A stretch of 64,000 nucleotides of DNA from JAEYOM01 sp036260935 (GCA_036260935.1 DATALQ010000010.1:62001-126000), one strand, 5' to 3'; counted from the first letter of the stretch, positions 1 through 9,408 are shown. Notes: a model not told the origin generated them from the letters alone. Translations and numbers: made by a program.

Positions 1-273
1 ATAGCGGTTCCGGCTATGGTGCATTTTCTTGGCGCTGAGGAACATAAGGCACATGCGACGGCAATTTCAGTCATACTGCCCCTGACAGTAGTCAGCTCGG
101 TATTTTACATTTCAAAAGGGTATGCCGATTGGGGCCTTACGCTGAAAGTTACCCTGGGCGGTCTCATCGGTGGATATATAGGTGCCAGGCTCCTTAACGT
201 CTGCCCTGAGAAATGGCTCAGAAGGATTTTTGCAATATTCATGGCCGCTGCCGGGATCAGGATGATCCTTTAG
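1..273 (+). CDS. TauE/SafE family membrane protein (5' end missing)
   Basis: This is the C-terminal part of a sulfite exporter TauE/SafE (DUF81) family membrane protein; the reading frame is already open at base 1, so the start lies outside the window. Visible residues include two hydrophobic segments and the glycine-rich stretch GGLIGGYIGARL followed by a short helix ending in GIRMIL, the usual family C-terminus. The family moves sulfur-containing or other organic anions across the cytoplasmic membrane, but the substrate cannot be read from sequence. A second TauE/SafE gene follows after 122 bases, so the two half-size proteins probably work together. Family assignment rests on pattern only. 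Confidence 0.75.
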   Translation: MAVPAMVHFLGAEEHKAHATAISVILPLTVVSSVFYISKGYADWGLTLKVTLGGLIGGYIGARLLNVCPEKWLRRIFAIFMAAAGIRMIL

Positions 274-305
274 CGGACAGAGTCCGGGGGGACGCATGGG
301 ACGCG

Positions 306-353
306 GGGACAGGGACCTTGTCCCACTTCCGAATGGGACAAGGTCCCTGTCCC
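306..353. repeat. REP-like perfect hairpin between the two TauE genes
   Basis: Two perfect 20-base arms (306-325 and 334-353) flank an 8-base loop. The arms are built from GGGAC and GTCCC words, and similar GGGACGCG words continue outside them. No U-tract follows, so it does not look like a simple terminator. It resembles the intergenic palindromes linked to IS200-like (RAYT) transposases in Clostridia; that link is inferred. Confidence 0.65.
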
Positions 354-395
354 TGTGTCCCACCCGCGTCCCACTCCGGCGGAAAGGCAGGTATT

Positions 396-821
396 TTGTT
401 CGATACTCGTACGATCATACTATTTCTGATAGGTCTGGCCGCCGGCACAATCAGCGGTATGGGAATGGGAGGCGGTGCAATACTCATACCGGCACTTGTG
501 CTTGCGACAAATCCGGAACAACACATTGCGCAGAGCGTAAACCTGCTTTTTTTCGTACCTACTGCGGTAATTGCACTGGTCATACATATTAAAAACAAAC
601 AAATCGATTTCAAAATGGCCTGGCCGATAATCATATCCGGCCTTTGCGGAGCTTTCCTGGGGTCTCTGCTGGCTGCCCGGCTCGGCGGAGGACAACTGAA
701 AAAGCTATTCGGGTTTTTTCTGCTGGCTATGAGCATTTATGAAATGTTCAGGAAGGGAAAACAGGAAAAACACACAAAACACGGGAATCAGGAGAAGCAG
801 GAAAACCGGGAAAATCGGTAG
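396..821 (+). CDS. TauE/SafE family membrane protein, second copy
   Basis: A 141-residue membrane protein of the TauE/SafE (DUF81) family. The TTG start at 396 was chosen because GGAAAGG lies eight bases upstream and the protein then begins directly with the hydrophobic segment TIILFLIGLAAGTISGMGMG, the classic glycine-rich N-terminal repeat of the family; the frame stays open further upstream but runs through the palindrome. Three to four membrane segments are visible, and the last about 20 residues are a Lys/Glu/Asn-rich hydrophilic tail of low complexity. At this length it is a half-size family member (full-length proteins are about 250 residues), and it is presumably a partner of the preceding gene. 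Confidence 0.72.
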   Translation: MFDTRTIILFLIGLAAGTISGMGMGGGAILIPALVLATNPEQHIAQSVNLLFFVPTAVIALVIHIKNKQIDFKMAWPIIISGLCGAFLGSLLAARLGGGQLKKLFGFFLLAMSIYEMFRKGKQEKHTKHGNQEKQENRENR

Positions 822-931
822 ATGCGCGGAAAATCGCATGAAGCAGTCAAATACGAAGAGTGCAGCCGGCAAAGAAATCGAAAAATGCATGGAATACATG
901 AAAGGCTGGGGATATAAAGGCTGTTAAGGAC

Positions 932-961
932 TTCACAAAGCTAATGCTTTAATGGTATAAT
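932..961 (+). promoter_or_regulatory. Sigma-A-type promoter for rsfS-leuS
   Basis: TTCACA at 932-937 and TATAAT at 956-961 are separated by 18 bases and lie about 35 bases upstream of the rsfS start. Good match to the housekeeping consensus. Confidence 0.6.
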
Positions 962-995
962 ATTTAATCAATCCATGACATGAAGGAGGATTGCT

Positions 996-1349
996 TTGGG
1001 AATTGATAAGATCGCGGACAAGGCATATGAGATCCTTGGGGACAAGAAAGCCAGAAACGTTGAGATAATAGACATAACGGAGGTTTCCATCCTTGCGGAT
1101 TATTTCATTATCGCAAGCGGAACTTCCACTACACATATAAGGACTATTGCGGATGAATTGGAGTTCAGGATGGGTGAGGCAGGTTACAACCTGATCCACA
1201 AGGAAGGTTACGAGAGCGCCAGATGGATACTGCTCGATTTCGGAGAGCTGGTGGTTCATGTTTTCCATGAGGAGGACAGGAACTTTTATAATCTGGAAAG
1301 GCTCTGGTCTGACGGTAAATTCAGGACACCTGACGATACAAGGATGTAA
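996..1349 (+). CDS. rsfS: Ribosomal silencing factor RsfS
   Basis: RsfS (YbeB/Iojap) binds ribosomal protein uL14 on the large subunit and blocks joining to the small subunit, damping translation when nutrients run short. The 117 residues match family length. The hallmark stretch ADYFIIASGTSTTHIRTIAD occupies residues 34-53 and the conserved WILLDFGELVVHVF segment residues 77-90, followed by the FYNLERLW motif. The start is TTG at 996, five bases after AAGGAGGA; an ATG is not available at a sensible distance. It lies 20 bases upstream of leuS and is almost certainly co-transcribed with it, an order common in Clostridia. Confidence 0.95.
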   Translation: MGIDKIADKAYEILGDKKARNVEIIDITEVSILADYFIIASGTSTTHIRTIADELEFRMGEAGYNLIHKEGYESARWILLDFGELVVHVFHEEDRNFYNLERLWSDGKFRTPDDTRM

Positions 1350-1369
1350 CGCGAAAGGAGCTGTTCATA

Positions 1370-3811
1370 TTGTCTTATTCAACAAAGACGGACGAAAAAT
1401 GGCAAAAAAAATGGGAAGAGACCGGCCTTTACAAGTTTGACAGGGAAAAGACCGATAAGAAGCTGTATTGCCTTGAGATGTTTTCGTATCCTTCGGGTGC
1501 GAAACTCCATGTAGGGCATTGGTACAATTTCGGGCTTACCGACAGCTGGGCAAGATTCAAGAGGATGCAGGGCTACAACGTATTCCATCCTATGGGTTTT
1601 GACGCCTTCGGCCTTCCCGCCGAGAACTATGCGATAAAGACTGGGATACATCCTAAGGATTCTACTTACCAGAATATAAGGACGATGGAAGGACAGCTCA
1701 AAAAAATGGGCGCTACGTATGACTGGGACTATGAAGTCATAACCTGCGACCCCGAATATTATAAATGGACGGAATGGATATTCCTCAAGCTTTACGAGCG
1801 CGGGCTTGCCTATAGGAAAAAGGCGCCGGTAAACTGGTGCCCGAGCTGCAAGACTGTCCTTGCAAACGAGCAGGTCGTCGATGGAGCCTGTGAAAGATGC
1901 AAGACCGAAGTTACGAAGAAGGATCTTACCCAGTGGTTTTATAAAATAACCGATTATGCGCAGGAACTGCTCGATTGTCTGCCGACTCTGGACTGGCCTG
2001 AGAAGACCAAGAAGATACAGCAGAACTGGATAGGCAGATCAGAGGGCGCAGAGCTTGTATTCGAAGGCGCTGACGGAAGCTTCAGCTTCAAGGTGTTTAC
2101 GACCCGTGCGGATACGCTGTATGGAGTCACATATGTCGTACTGGCGCCGGAGAATGAATTGGTGGATAGGATCACGACGCCCGAAAACAAGGCTGCGGTT
2201 GAGCAGTACAGGGATTTTGCTAGAAAGCAGACCGAAATAGAGAGGCTTTCAACCGTGCGTGAAAAGACGGGAGTCTTTACGGGCGCTTACGCCATCAACC
2301 CGGTAAACGGCAACAAGGTGCCGATCTGGATCGCCGACTATGTGCTGGCCGGATATGGAACGGGCTGCGTTATGGCAGTGCCGGCACACGACGAAAGGGA
2401 TTTCGACTTTGCAAAGAAGTATTCGCTCCCTGTAAAGCGCGTTATAAGAAGTACGGACGGCTCCGATGACACGCTGCCTTTCTGCGACGACGGTATACTT
2501 ACCGACAGCGCAGAATTTTCCGGTGTCGGCTCCGATGACGCCAGGAGGGCGATAGTAGGAAAGCTCAATAAAGAGTGCAGGGGAGAGATGAAGATCAACT
2601 ACAGGCTCAGGGACTGGCTCGTTTCGAGGCAGCGCTACTGGGGCGCCCCTATTCCGATGATCCACTGTGAACACTGCGGCGTTGTGCCGGTGCCTGAAAA
2701 GGATCTGCCTGTCGTGCTCCCATATAACGTGGAATTTACGCCGGACGGTGAATCACCTCTGGCAAAGTGCGAAGAATTCATGAACGTGCCATGCCCGAAA
2801 TGCGGCAAACCCGCCAGAAGGGATCCCGACACGCTCGATACCTTCGTGTGCTCGTCGTGGTATTATTTACGCTATCCCGACAATAAAAATTCCGAAAAAG
2901 CATTTGATACGGAATGGACCGATAAGATACTTCCGGTTGACAAATATGTGGGCGGTGCGGAGCATGCTGCCATGCACCTGCTGTATGCGCGTTTCTTCAC
3001 CAAGGCATTGCGCGATATGGGCTTCCTGCATTTCGACGAGCCGTTCCTGTCGCTGGTTCACCAGGGAACCATACTTGGGCCTGATGGGAACAGAATGAGC
3101 AAGTCAAGGGGGAATACTATTTCTCCCGATGATTATATAGTTGAAAACGGTTCCGACGTATTCAGAATGTACCTCGGCTTCGGTTTTGCTTATACCGAAG
3201 GAGGACCCTGGAGCGACGATGGCTTAAAGGCTATTTCGAGGTTCGTCGGCAGAGTCGAGAGACTGGCGGAAAGTGCCGCTGAACTGAAGGGTGCTCAGGC
3301 AGGCGGACCTTTCGACAGTGAGGAAAAGGAACTCAATTTTGTAAGGAACACGGCTATCAAAGGCGTTACCGAGGATACTGACAGATTCCAGTTCAACACC
3401 TCTATCGCAAGGTTGATGGAGCTTGTGAATGCGCTTTACAAATATGAGTCGCAGGGCAGAAAGAATATCCCGCTGTATATCGATACGATCATAGATATGC
3501 TGAAGCTAATGGCTCCGTTTGCGCCCCATCTGTCGGAGGAACTCTGGGAGAAGATGGGCAGGGCTTACTCGATATTCAACGAGGAATGGCCGGCCTGGGA
3601 TGCAGCAGCGCTTGTAAGGGATGAGGTCGAGATAGTCGTTCAGCTTAACGGAAAGATCAAGGATAAGATAACGCTCCCGTCGGGACTGGACAGCAAGCAG
3701 ACCGAAGAGATGGCAATGAAGCTTGATCAGGTAACGGCGCTGATCGAAGGCAAAACCGTAGTGAAGGTCGTTGCCGTACCCGGCAGACTACTGAACATAG
3801 TTGTAAGGTAA
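1370..3811 (+). CDS. leuS: Leucyl-tRNA synthetase
   Basis: Class I aminoacyl-tRNA synthetase that charges tRNA-Leu in the cytoplasm. The 813-residue protein has normal length. The HIGH-type ATP motif HVGH is at residues 47-50 and the KMSKS loop (RMSKS) at 575-579. Paired cysteines in CPSC and CERC near residue 155-180 form the usual zinc knuckle, the CP1 editing domain lies between, and a second CPKC pair follows at about residue 470. Translation starts at TTG 1370, nine bases after AAAGGAG. It follows rsfS closely and ends in a strong terminator, so the pair forms a two-gene unit. No T-box leader is visible in front of it. Confidence 0.97.
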   Translation: MSYSTKTDEKWQKKWEETGLYKFDREKTDKKLYCLEMFSYPSGAKLHVGHWYNFGLTDSWARFKRMQGYNVFHPMGFDAFGLPAENYAIKTGIHPKDSTYQNIRTMEGQLKKMGATYDWDYEVITCDPEYYKWTEWIFLKLYERGLAYRKKAPVNWCPSCKTVLANEQVVDGACERCKTEVTKKDLTQWFYKITDYAQELLDCLPTLDWPEKTKKIQQNWIGRSEGAELVFEGADGSFSFKVFTTRADTLYGVTYVVLAPENELVDRITTPENKAAVEQYRDFARKQTEIERLSTVREKTGVFTGAYAINPVNGNKVPIWIADYVLAGYGTGCVMAVPAHDERDFDFAKKYSLPVKRVIRSTDGSDDTLPFCDDGILTDSAEFSGVGSDDARRAIVGKLNKECRGEMKINYRLRDWLVSRQRYWGAPIPMIHCEHCGVVPVPEKDLPVVLPYNVEFTPDGESPLAKCEEFMNVPCPKCGKPARRDPDTLDTFVCSSWYYLRYPDNKNSEKAFDTEWTDKILPVDKYVGGAEHAAMHLLYARFFTKALRDMGFLHFDEPFLSLVHQGTILGPDGNRMSKSRGNTISPDDYIVENGSDVFRMYLGFGFAYTEGGPWSDDGLKAISRFVGRVERLAESAAELKGAQAGGPFDSEEKELNFVRNTAIKGVTEDTDRFQFNTSIARLMELVNALYKYESQGRKNIPLYIDTIIDMLKLMAPFAPHLSEELWEKMGRAYSIFNEEWPAWDAAALVRDEVEIVVQLNGKIKDKITLPSGLDSKQTEEMAMKLDQVTALIEGKTVVKVVAVPGRLLNIVVR

Positions 3812-3820
3812 CAGGATGAG

Positions 3821-3856
3821 AAAAAACCGGAGATTCGTTTCTCCGGTTTTTTATTT
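3821..3856 (+). terminator. Intrinsic terminator of leuS
   Basis: A stem AAAACCGGAG / CTCCGGTTTT with an 8-base loop is followed by an uninterrupted T-run, ten bases after the leuS stop. Confidence 0.9.
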
Positions 3857-3954
3857 TGGTATGCTTAAAACCACACAAATCACCAATCTGCTCGATTGAG
3901 TAACGGGAGTTGCTTTAGCAATATATCGTCCATGCTCCATTTTCCCAAGAAAGG

Positions 3955-4059
3955 ATGATAGACATCCCGGAGCAGGTATCCACCGATGCAAAACCCAAGG
4001 TTATTTTTGAAGGACTTTCCGGCCAGGCTTTAACCCATATTCATGGTAGTGTATCTTGA
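3955..4059 (+). CDS. Short reading frame or gene remnant of unknown function
   Basis: A 34-codon frame starts with ATG right behind AAAGG and has protein-like composition (contains PKVIFEGLSGQALTHIHG). I do not recognise it. It sits in the 340-base gap between the leuS terminator and the glycosyltransferase gene. It may be a real small protein, or the leftover of a gene displaced when the AT-rich downstream gene arrived. The rest of the gap holds a possible promoter for the next gene, with TATAAT near 4121-4126, and nothing else I can support. Confidence 0.25.
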   Translation: MIDIPEQVSTDAKPKVIFEGLSGQALTHIHGSVS

Positions 4060-4153
4060 TGTAGATTTGCTTGACATGATTGGGAGTTGATGGCACTATT
4101 TATTTTGATTAGAAGAATTAGTTATAATTAGAAATATAGGGGGTAATCTCAGT

Positions 4154-6400
4154 ATGAAAGTATTACATATAATTGGGGGTGGTGATACAGGCGGAGCAAA
4201 AACGCATGTTCTTTTATTAGTAAAAGAACTTAGTAACTATATATCAGTTAAGATGGTAAGTCTCCGGCCAGGGGAATTTTCTGAAGAAGGCCTTTTAATG
4301 GGGATTGATATCGCTGTTGTAAATTCCGGGAATATTCTGAGGGATATTAAAGATATAGAAGAAATAATAAGTAAGGATAAATTTGACATCATTCACTCTC
4401 ATGGTGCTAAAGCAAATATGATATCAGCTATTATCAAAAAACATGTAAATCTACCTACTGTAACAACAGTACATAGTGATTATCGGCTTGATTATCTCCG
4501 TAGTAAATTTAAAATGCTAACCTATGGAATAATTAATACAATTGCCCTACGTTTTATAGACAATTATATAGCAGTATCAAACAATTTTCACGAAATGCTT
4601 CGAAAGAGAGGCTTTAATGAAAGACATATATTTACTTTGTATAATGGTATTCGCTTTAATGAAGAACTCCCTGCTTTTTCAAGAGAACAATTCTCAAGCA
4701 AGTACGGAATAAGCTTAAACGAAGAAAATATTATCATAGGTAATTTGTCACGCCTAGATCCAGTAAAAAGACTTGATATCTATCTAAAAGCTGCTGCTAT
4801 TGTTCTAAAATCCAGACCAGATATTATATTCCTTATTGGTGGTGATGGCCCACAGCTTGCTGAGTTAAAACGAAAAGCAATTGATTTAGGAATATCAAAA
4901 AATGTCCATTTTTTAGGCTGGGTTGATAGAAATGAGTTCTTCCAATGCATTGATATCAATGTTCTTACTTCTATCAGTGAAAGTTTCTCATACGCAATTC
5001 TTGAAGGAATACCATACAAAAAAGCTACGGTATGTAGTAGAGTGGGAGGCTTTCCTGATTTAATTAATTCCGGTAAAACTGGCTATTTATTTGAACCTGG
5101 TAATTACGGAGAATTATCAGGCTATCTTCTCGAATTAATCACAAATAAAGAACTTAGGATAAAAATGGGAGAGGAACTTTTCCAAGATGCAAAGAACAAA
5201 TTCTCTATCGAAAACATGTGTTCATCGCAACTTGAAATATATAAGAGCATCCAATCAAATATCCATTCGAAGCAATTATGTGATATTGTAATATCAGGAT
5301 ATTACGGGTTTGGTAATAGTGGAGATGAATCCATTCTCGCTGCTATAATCAACAGCTTACAGATGCTAAAAAAAGATATCAAAATCACTGTATTGTCCAA
5401 AAAGCCAGATGAAACAGAAAAGAAACACAATGTAATTTCAAAAAATCGGTTTAATCCATTACATGTTTTGAACGCAATAAAGAATTCCAAAATGTTTATG
5501 TATGGTGGAGGCAATCTTATCCAAGATGATACTAGTACTCGTTCACTTTTATACTATTTGAGTCTTGTTTGGTTTGCTAAAAGGTTAGGCAATAAAGTTA
5601 TGCTCTATGCAAATGGAATAGGTCCTATTAAGAGAAACGAACTCAATAAAATAATTACAAGGGTTATTTTAAATCAAGTTGATATAATTACATTAAGGGA
5701 AGAGTTATCACTACATGAACTACAAAAACTTAATATAAACCTACCCAAAGTTATTGTTACTGCCGATGTTGCACTTACATTAAAACCAATAGATCAAGTA
5801 CATGTAGAAGAAATTTTCGGTAAGGAAGGAATATCACTTAAGCAAAAATTTGTAGGAATTTCGGTAAGAGATGTTTCTATCCTAAAAGAATATGAAAATT
5901 GGAAGGGACTAAATTACTTCATTGATACTCTTGCTAATTTCTCAGATCATTTAATTGAAGAATATCGACTACAACCCCTTTTTATTCCTATGCAAAACCC
6001 GAATGATCTAGAGATAATCAATAAAATTGTTAAGAAGATGAAAAATACTGGTTATATTATCAAGAATAAATATAGCGAATCTGAAATACTTGGGATAGTA
6101 AGCAGTGTTGAAGTAATGATTGGAATGCGACTCCATTCCTTGATTTATGCCGCTAGTAGTAGTATTCCATTCATTGGCTTAGTATACCAACCCAAAGTTG
6201 ATGCATTTATAAATTCGCTTGGGCAATCTACTGGATATAGAATAGAAAATGTTAATTTTGATGGTCTGAACTCTTTATTTACTGAAGTTTGGGTTAACCG
6301 CGATAGAATCAGAATTGAGTTGAAAGAAAAAATCAAAACTGAGAAAGAAAAAGCTTTTAAAAATGCTAGTATAGCCTTAGATTTATTAGAACATATGTAG
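4154..6400 (+). CDS. GT4 glycosyltransferase fused to CsaB-type polysaccharide pyruvyltransferase
   Basis: A 748-residue two-domain protein. Residues 1 to about 370 are a GT-B family 4 glycosyltransferase: GGAKTHV near residue 13 is the acceptor-side glycine loop and ESFSYAILE (276-284) is the EX7E nucleotide-sugar motif. From residue 375 a second protein begins: VISGYYGFGNSGDESIL, YGGGNLIQD and GMRLHS (657-662) are hallmarks of CsaB, which adds ketal pyruvate to secondary cell-wall polysaccharide so that SLH-domain proteins can dock. The fused enzyme probably both builds and pyruvylates such a polymer. The start ATG follows a GGGGGT ribosome site. Base composition is clearly more AT-rich than neighbouring genes, which suggests acquisition. 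No other wall-polymer genes sit beside it. Confidence 0.88.
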   Translation: MKVLHIIGGGDTGGAKTHVLLLVKELSNYISVKMVSLRPGEFSEEGLLMGIDIAVVNSGNILRDIKDIEEIISKDKFDIIHSHGAKANMISAIIKKHVNLPTVTTVHSDYRLDYLRSKFKMLTYGIINTIALRFIDNYIAVSNNFHEMLRKRGFNERHIFTLYNGIRFNEELPAFSREQFSSKYGISLNEENIIIGNLSRLDPVKRLDIYLKAAAIVLKSRPDIIFLIGGDGPQLAELKRKAIDLGISKNVHFLGWVDRNEFFQCIDINVLTSISESFSYAILEGIPYKKATVCSRVGGFPDLINSGKTGYLFEPGNYGELSGYLLELITNKELRIKMGEELFQDAKNKFSIENMCSSQLEIYKSIQSNIHSKQLCDIVISGYYGFGNSGDESILAAIINSLQMLKKDIKITVLSKKPDETEKKHNVISKNRFNPLHVLNAIKNSKMFMYGGGNLIQDDTSTRSLLYYLSLVWFAKRLGNKVMLYANGIGPIKRNELNKIITRVILNQVDIITLREELSLHELQKLNINLPKVIVTADVALTLKPIDQVHVEEIFGKEGISLKQKFVGISVRDVSILKEYENWKGLNYFIDTLANFSDHLIEEYRLQPLFIPMQNPNDLEIINKIVKKMKNTGYIIKNKYSESEILGIVSSVEVMIGMRLHSLIYAASSSIPFIGLVYQPKVDAFINSLGQSTGYRIENVNFDGLNSLFTEVWVNRDRIRIELKEKIKTEKEKAFKNASIALDLLEHM

Positions 6401-6542
6401 ATTAAGTTTACATCATACTCTTTACCCTCTATAATGATCTCTGAATATAATGGCAAATTGTCATACTTTCGCCTACAAAATGATTCGCAAATTTTACCGC
6501 GCGATACGGAGTTCCCAAAGACTACTTCACAGAAGATCAAGA

Positions 6543-6566
6543 GAGGCACCAATTAATCGGTGCCTC
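6543..6566. terminator. Hairpin between convergent genes
   Basis: GAGGCACC and GGTGCCTC pair around an 8-base loop between two converging genes. The trailing T-content is weak on both strands, so termination is likely but not certain. Confidence 0.5.
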
Positions 6567-6604
6567 CTCTATAGCCTGCGGACTGGGATAAGGCTGTCAT
6601 TGCG

Positions 6605-8614
6605 TCATTGCGCAATTGCTTCCAACGGCAGAGTCACAATTACCTTGAACAGGTCGCCGTCAACCTTCAGAGCAAGGGTACCACCCTGGAGCTCGGCAAG
6701 GCTTTTGGCTATAGAGAGTCCCAGCCCTGAACCTTCTGTGGAACGGGAGCTGTCACCTCTGACGAAACGTTCCAGAAATTGATCGGAGGAAATATCCAAA
6801 GCTGCTTCCGATACGTTTTTAATCGTGATAACACCGGAAAGACCGTTCCTTTCAATATCGATATAGACACGTGAATTCTTCTGGGAATATTTCATTGCAT
6901 TGGAAAGCAGATTGTCCATGATTCTCCACATCAGGGTGCCATCACCGTGAACAACAACCGGATTTTCACACACCTTGACTCTGACATCCAGTCCGGTTTC
7001 TGCAGCTTTTTCACTATATTCCGCAACCGACTGCTGTGCTAGGGAACAAAGGTCGACCCTGCCATAGTTGACAATCATATCACCGCTTGCTGCTTTCGAT
7101 GCTTCCAGCAAATCGTCGACCAGCTGCTTCAATCTGGCGGATTTGCTCTCCAGTATGCCAATGTACTCCTTCACGGTATCATTCTCCGGATTTTCCTTCT
7201 TCAATAAATCGACATAGTTTATAATGGACGTCAGAGGTGTTTTCAGATCATGGGATACATTGCTGATCAGCTCTGTCTTAAGCTTCTCCCCCTTGACTGC
7301 TTCCGCTACGGCTTCCTTTATCCCTGTCTGCAGGCCTGCGATATCCTTCGCGAAAGCATGGAAGGCAGGAGACATCGCCCCTGTGTCAAGTGCATAATCC
7401 AGATTGCCTTTCGTCATTTCATTCACCCATCTCATAATACCTGATATAGATCCGAGTGTCTTTGATACATAATAGAGGGCTCCCAAATTAATAATGACAA
7501 GAAGGAGCAAAGGAAACCCGGGATTTCCATTCGTGGCAATGGCAAACAGGATTGCGTTTACTCCTCCATATGCGAGAAGCAAAAAGAGTACCGCAGGTCG
7601 AAATGTTCTTGCCTGAAAGCATTGTGCCAAAAACCGGGCTGCCGCTTTGAAAAGACGGTATATCATCGTATGCTGAAACAGTGTTCCTCGCTTGATGTTC
7701 CGGATCATACTCAGGATGAAGCTGAGACCGATCAGCAGGTCAATGGAAAGTACTGCAAAGAGAAAGATTCCTTCTGTAAGATCATCATGTAAGGTGATCT
7801 CCTGCAGCAGCGATAAGGATAGCGTTGCCGCCAATATTACTGCTACAATATGCAGATCATTGTAAAACCAATCAATCAGAGCAGGCATTATTTCACTGTT
7901 TTTTTCATTGCGTCCTGCGACTGATGCAAGATAGATAAAGCTGCATAGACCCAAAGCAAAAGCTGCAATAGCAATGACCAGAAACAGAGGCAGCTGTGCT
8001 TGTGCCCCTTTATACTCCTGCTGAATATCATAAAATGAATCGCCCTGTTTCAGTTGATCATCAACCGCTGCGAAAAACTCAACCTGTGCATTTTTTAACA
8101 AACTTTCCAGGCTGTCCGGATACAGTGTATTATCATTATCTGCATACAAGAAATTTTTGGATGCCACTTTGTTGTCGGCAGCGGAATAGAATAAATAGGA
8201 CTTGTTTTTCGGGAATTCCTTTGCGGCCTTCCATGCTGAGTCAGCATCAAGCTCCATATTTGTGACTATGGCATTCGTTTCTATGTTTCGTGCAACATAT
8301 TTGAAATTTACTGTCACAGAAGAACTGTCAGCAATCGCCTCCGTGCTGCCGGTGCCCGTATTGCCGGTACCCGTGCCCGACACATACCCGGTCAGCTTTT
8401 GCACATCAGCGCTGCTTATCGCTTGCTCCACACAACGATTGAATTCTGCAATAAATGCATGACTTTGAAAATAATTTTCGCTCATTAACACATCGGAATT
8501 TATTCCAAAGAAATAGACGGAAGCAAACATTCCTGCAAAGGATACCCATATAAGAAATACCGCAAATGCCTTGACCAAAAAGGAATATTTAATATTTCTC
8601 GATTTTGTATCCAA
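6605..8614 (-). CDS. Membrane sensor histidine kinase
   Basis: A 669-residue sensor kinase that would phosphorylate the regulator encoded just upstream. An N-terminal membrane helix (residues 10-32) is followed by an extracytoplasmic region of roughly 170 residues with a Thr/Gly-rich insert, then several membrane segments (about 205-400). The HisKA box NVSHDLKTPL places the phospho-acceptor at His455, and the ATPase part contains the N-box DNLLSNAMKYS and the GSGLGLSIA motif. The start is TTG 8614, nine bases behind AAGGTGG; no earlier ATG exists. It overlaps the response regulator by 26 bases, showing tight coupling. The overall form resembles VanS-like clostridial kinases that sense the cell envelope; the stimulus is unknown. 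Confidence 0.93.
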   Translation of the reverse strand: MDTKSRNIKYSFLVKAFAVFLIWVSFAGMFASVYFFGINSDVLMSENYFQSHAFIAEFNRCVEQAISSADVQKLTGYVSGTGTGNTGTGSTEAIADSSSVTVNFKYVARNIETNAIVTNMELDADSAWKAAKEFPKNKSYLFYSAADNKVASKNFLYADNDNTLYPDSLESLLKNAQVEFFAAVDDQLKQGDSFYDIQQEYKGAQAQLPLFLVIAIAAFALGLCSFIYLASVAGRNEKNSEIMPALIDWFYNDLHIVAVILAATLSLSLLQEITLHDDLTEGIFLFAVLSIDLLIGLSFILSMIRNIKRGTLFQHTMIYRLFKAAARFLAQCFQARTFRPAVLFLLLAYGGVNAILFAIATNGNPGFPLLLLVIINLGALYYVSKTLGSISGIMRWVNEMTKGNLDYALDTGAMSPAFHAFAKDIAGLQTGIKEAVAEAVKGEKLKTELISNVSHDLKTPLTSIINYVDLLKKENPENDTVKEYIGILESKSARLKQLVDDLLEASKAASGDMIVNYGRVDLCSLAQQSVAEYSEKAAETGLDVRVKVCENPVVVHGDGTLMWRIMDNLLSNAMKYSQKNSRVYIDIERNGLSGVITIKNVSEAALDISSDQFLERFVRGDSSRSTEGSGLGLSIAKSLAELQGGTLALKVDGDLFKVIVTLPLEAIAQ

Positions 8615-9284
8615 CTCCCCACACCACCTTCAAATATTTTGGATCCTTCGGATTGATCTCAAGCTTTTCCCTGATTCGCCTGATATGGACGGCTACAGTG
8701 TTTTCTACTGAAAATGACGGTTCATTCCAGACACGTTCATAGATATCGCTTATGGGAAATACCCTTCCCAGATTCTCCATCAGCAGCTTGACAATACGAT
8801 ACTCGGTCGGGGTCACCTTAATTATTTCGCCATCCACCCGGATCTCTTTCAACTCATCATCAAGTACTAGTCCGCCGGTTTTCAGCAGCCCCGGCTTTTG
8901 TTCCATACTGCCGAGCTGAGTATACCTCCGCAGTTGGGATTTGACTCTTGCCAACAGTTCGAGAGGGTTATAGGGCTTCGTCACGTAGTCATCCGCCCCA
9001 AAGTTGAGCCCTGCAATCTTATCCGTATCCTGGGATTTGGCAGATAGCAGAATAATGGGGATGTTGTATGTCTCTCTCACTTTCATTGTGGTCATGAGCC
9101 CGTCCAAACCGGGCATCATGATATCGAGTATAATAAGGTGGATATTGCTCTCTTCCACCATTTTAAGTACTTCCTTGCCATTATAAGCCTTAAATACTCC
9201 ATAACCATCATGCTTCAAATAAATCTCCAGTGCGTTGACGATTTCCTTATCGTCATCACACACCAGTATATTGTATGTACTCAT
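8589..9284 (-). CDS. OmpR/VanR-type response regulator
   Basis: A 231-residue DNA-binding regulator. The receiver domain (1-120) has the acidic pocket CDDD at 9-12, the phosphorylation site Asp54 in LDIMMPG and Lys in SAKS; the C-terminal winged helix (about 135-231) has the typical TPTEYRIVKLLMENLGRVF and VHIRRIREKLE segments of the OmpR/PhoB class. The ATG follows GGGGGG by six bases. It is the first gene of a two-gene operon with the kinase and is divergent from a DedA-like gene; the 316-base gap between them carries tandem repeats that fit an OmpR-type binding site, so DedA and the operon itself are the likely targets. Confidence 0.94.
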   Translation of the reverse strand: MSTYNILVCDDDKEIVNALEIYLKHDGYGVFKAYNGKEVLKMVEESNIHLIILDIMMPGLDGLMTTMKVRETYNIPIILLSAKSQDTDKIAGLNFGADDYVTKPYNPLELLARVKSQLRRYTQLGSMEQKPGLLKTGGLVLDDELKEIRVDGEIIKVTPTEYRIVKLLMENLGRVFPISDIYERVWNEPSFSVENTVAVHIRRIREKLEINPKDPKYLKVVWGVGYKIEKY

Positions 9285-9356
9285 AATGCCCCCCGATCAA
9301 TTGGTTCATTTCCTCTCCTATTGTACCACCTTTCTTTTGCTTTTGATGAATCCTTG

Positions 9357-9379
9357 GCTATTCTGATAGTCAGAATAGC
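9357..9379. promoter_or_regulatory. Perfect inverted repeat in divergent promoter region
   Basis: GCTATTCTGA and its exact complement flank a 3-base spacer (TAG). It lies between the response regulator gene and DedA, outside any reading frame. It could be an operator or a small hairpin in the regulator leader. Confidence 0.5.
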
Positions 9380-9408
9380 AACAGAATTTTACAGACCACT
9401 CGATGAAT

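Noticed and set aside
739..927. 62-codon frame downstream of the second TauE gene
   Set aside because: Low-complexity Lys/Arg/Asn composition, overlaps the TauE 3' end out of frame, no ribosome site.
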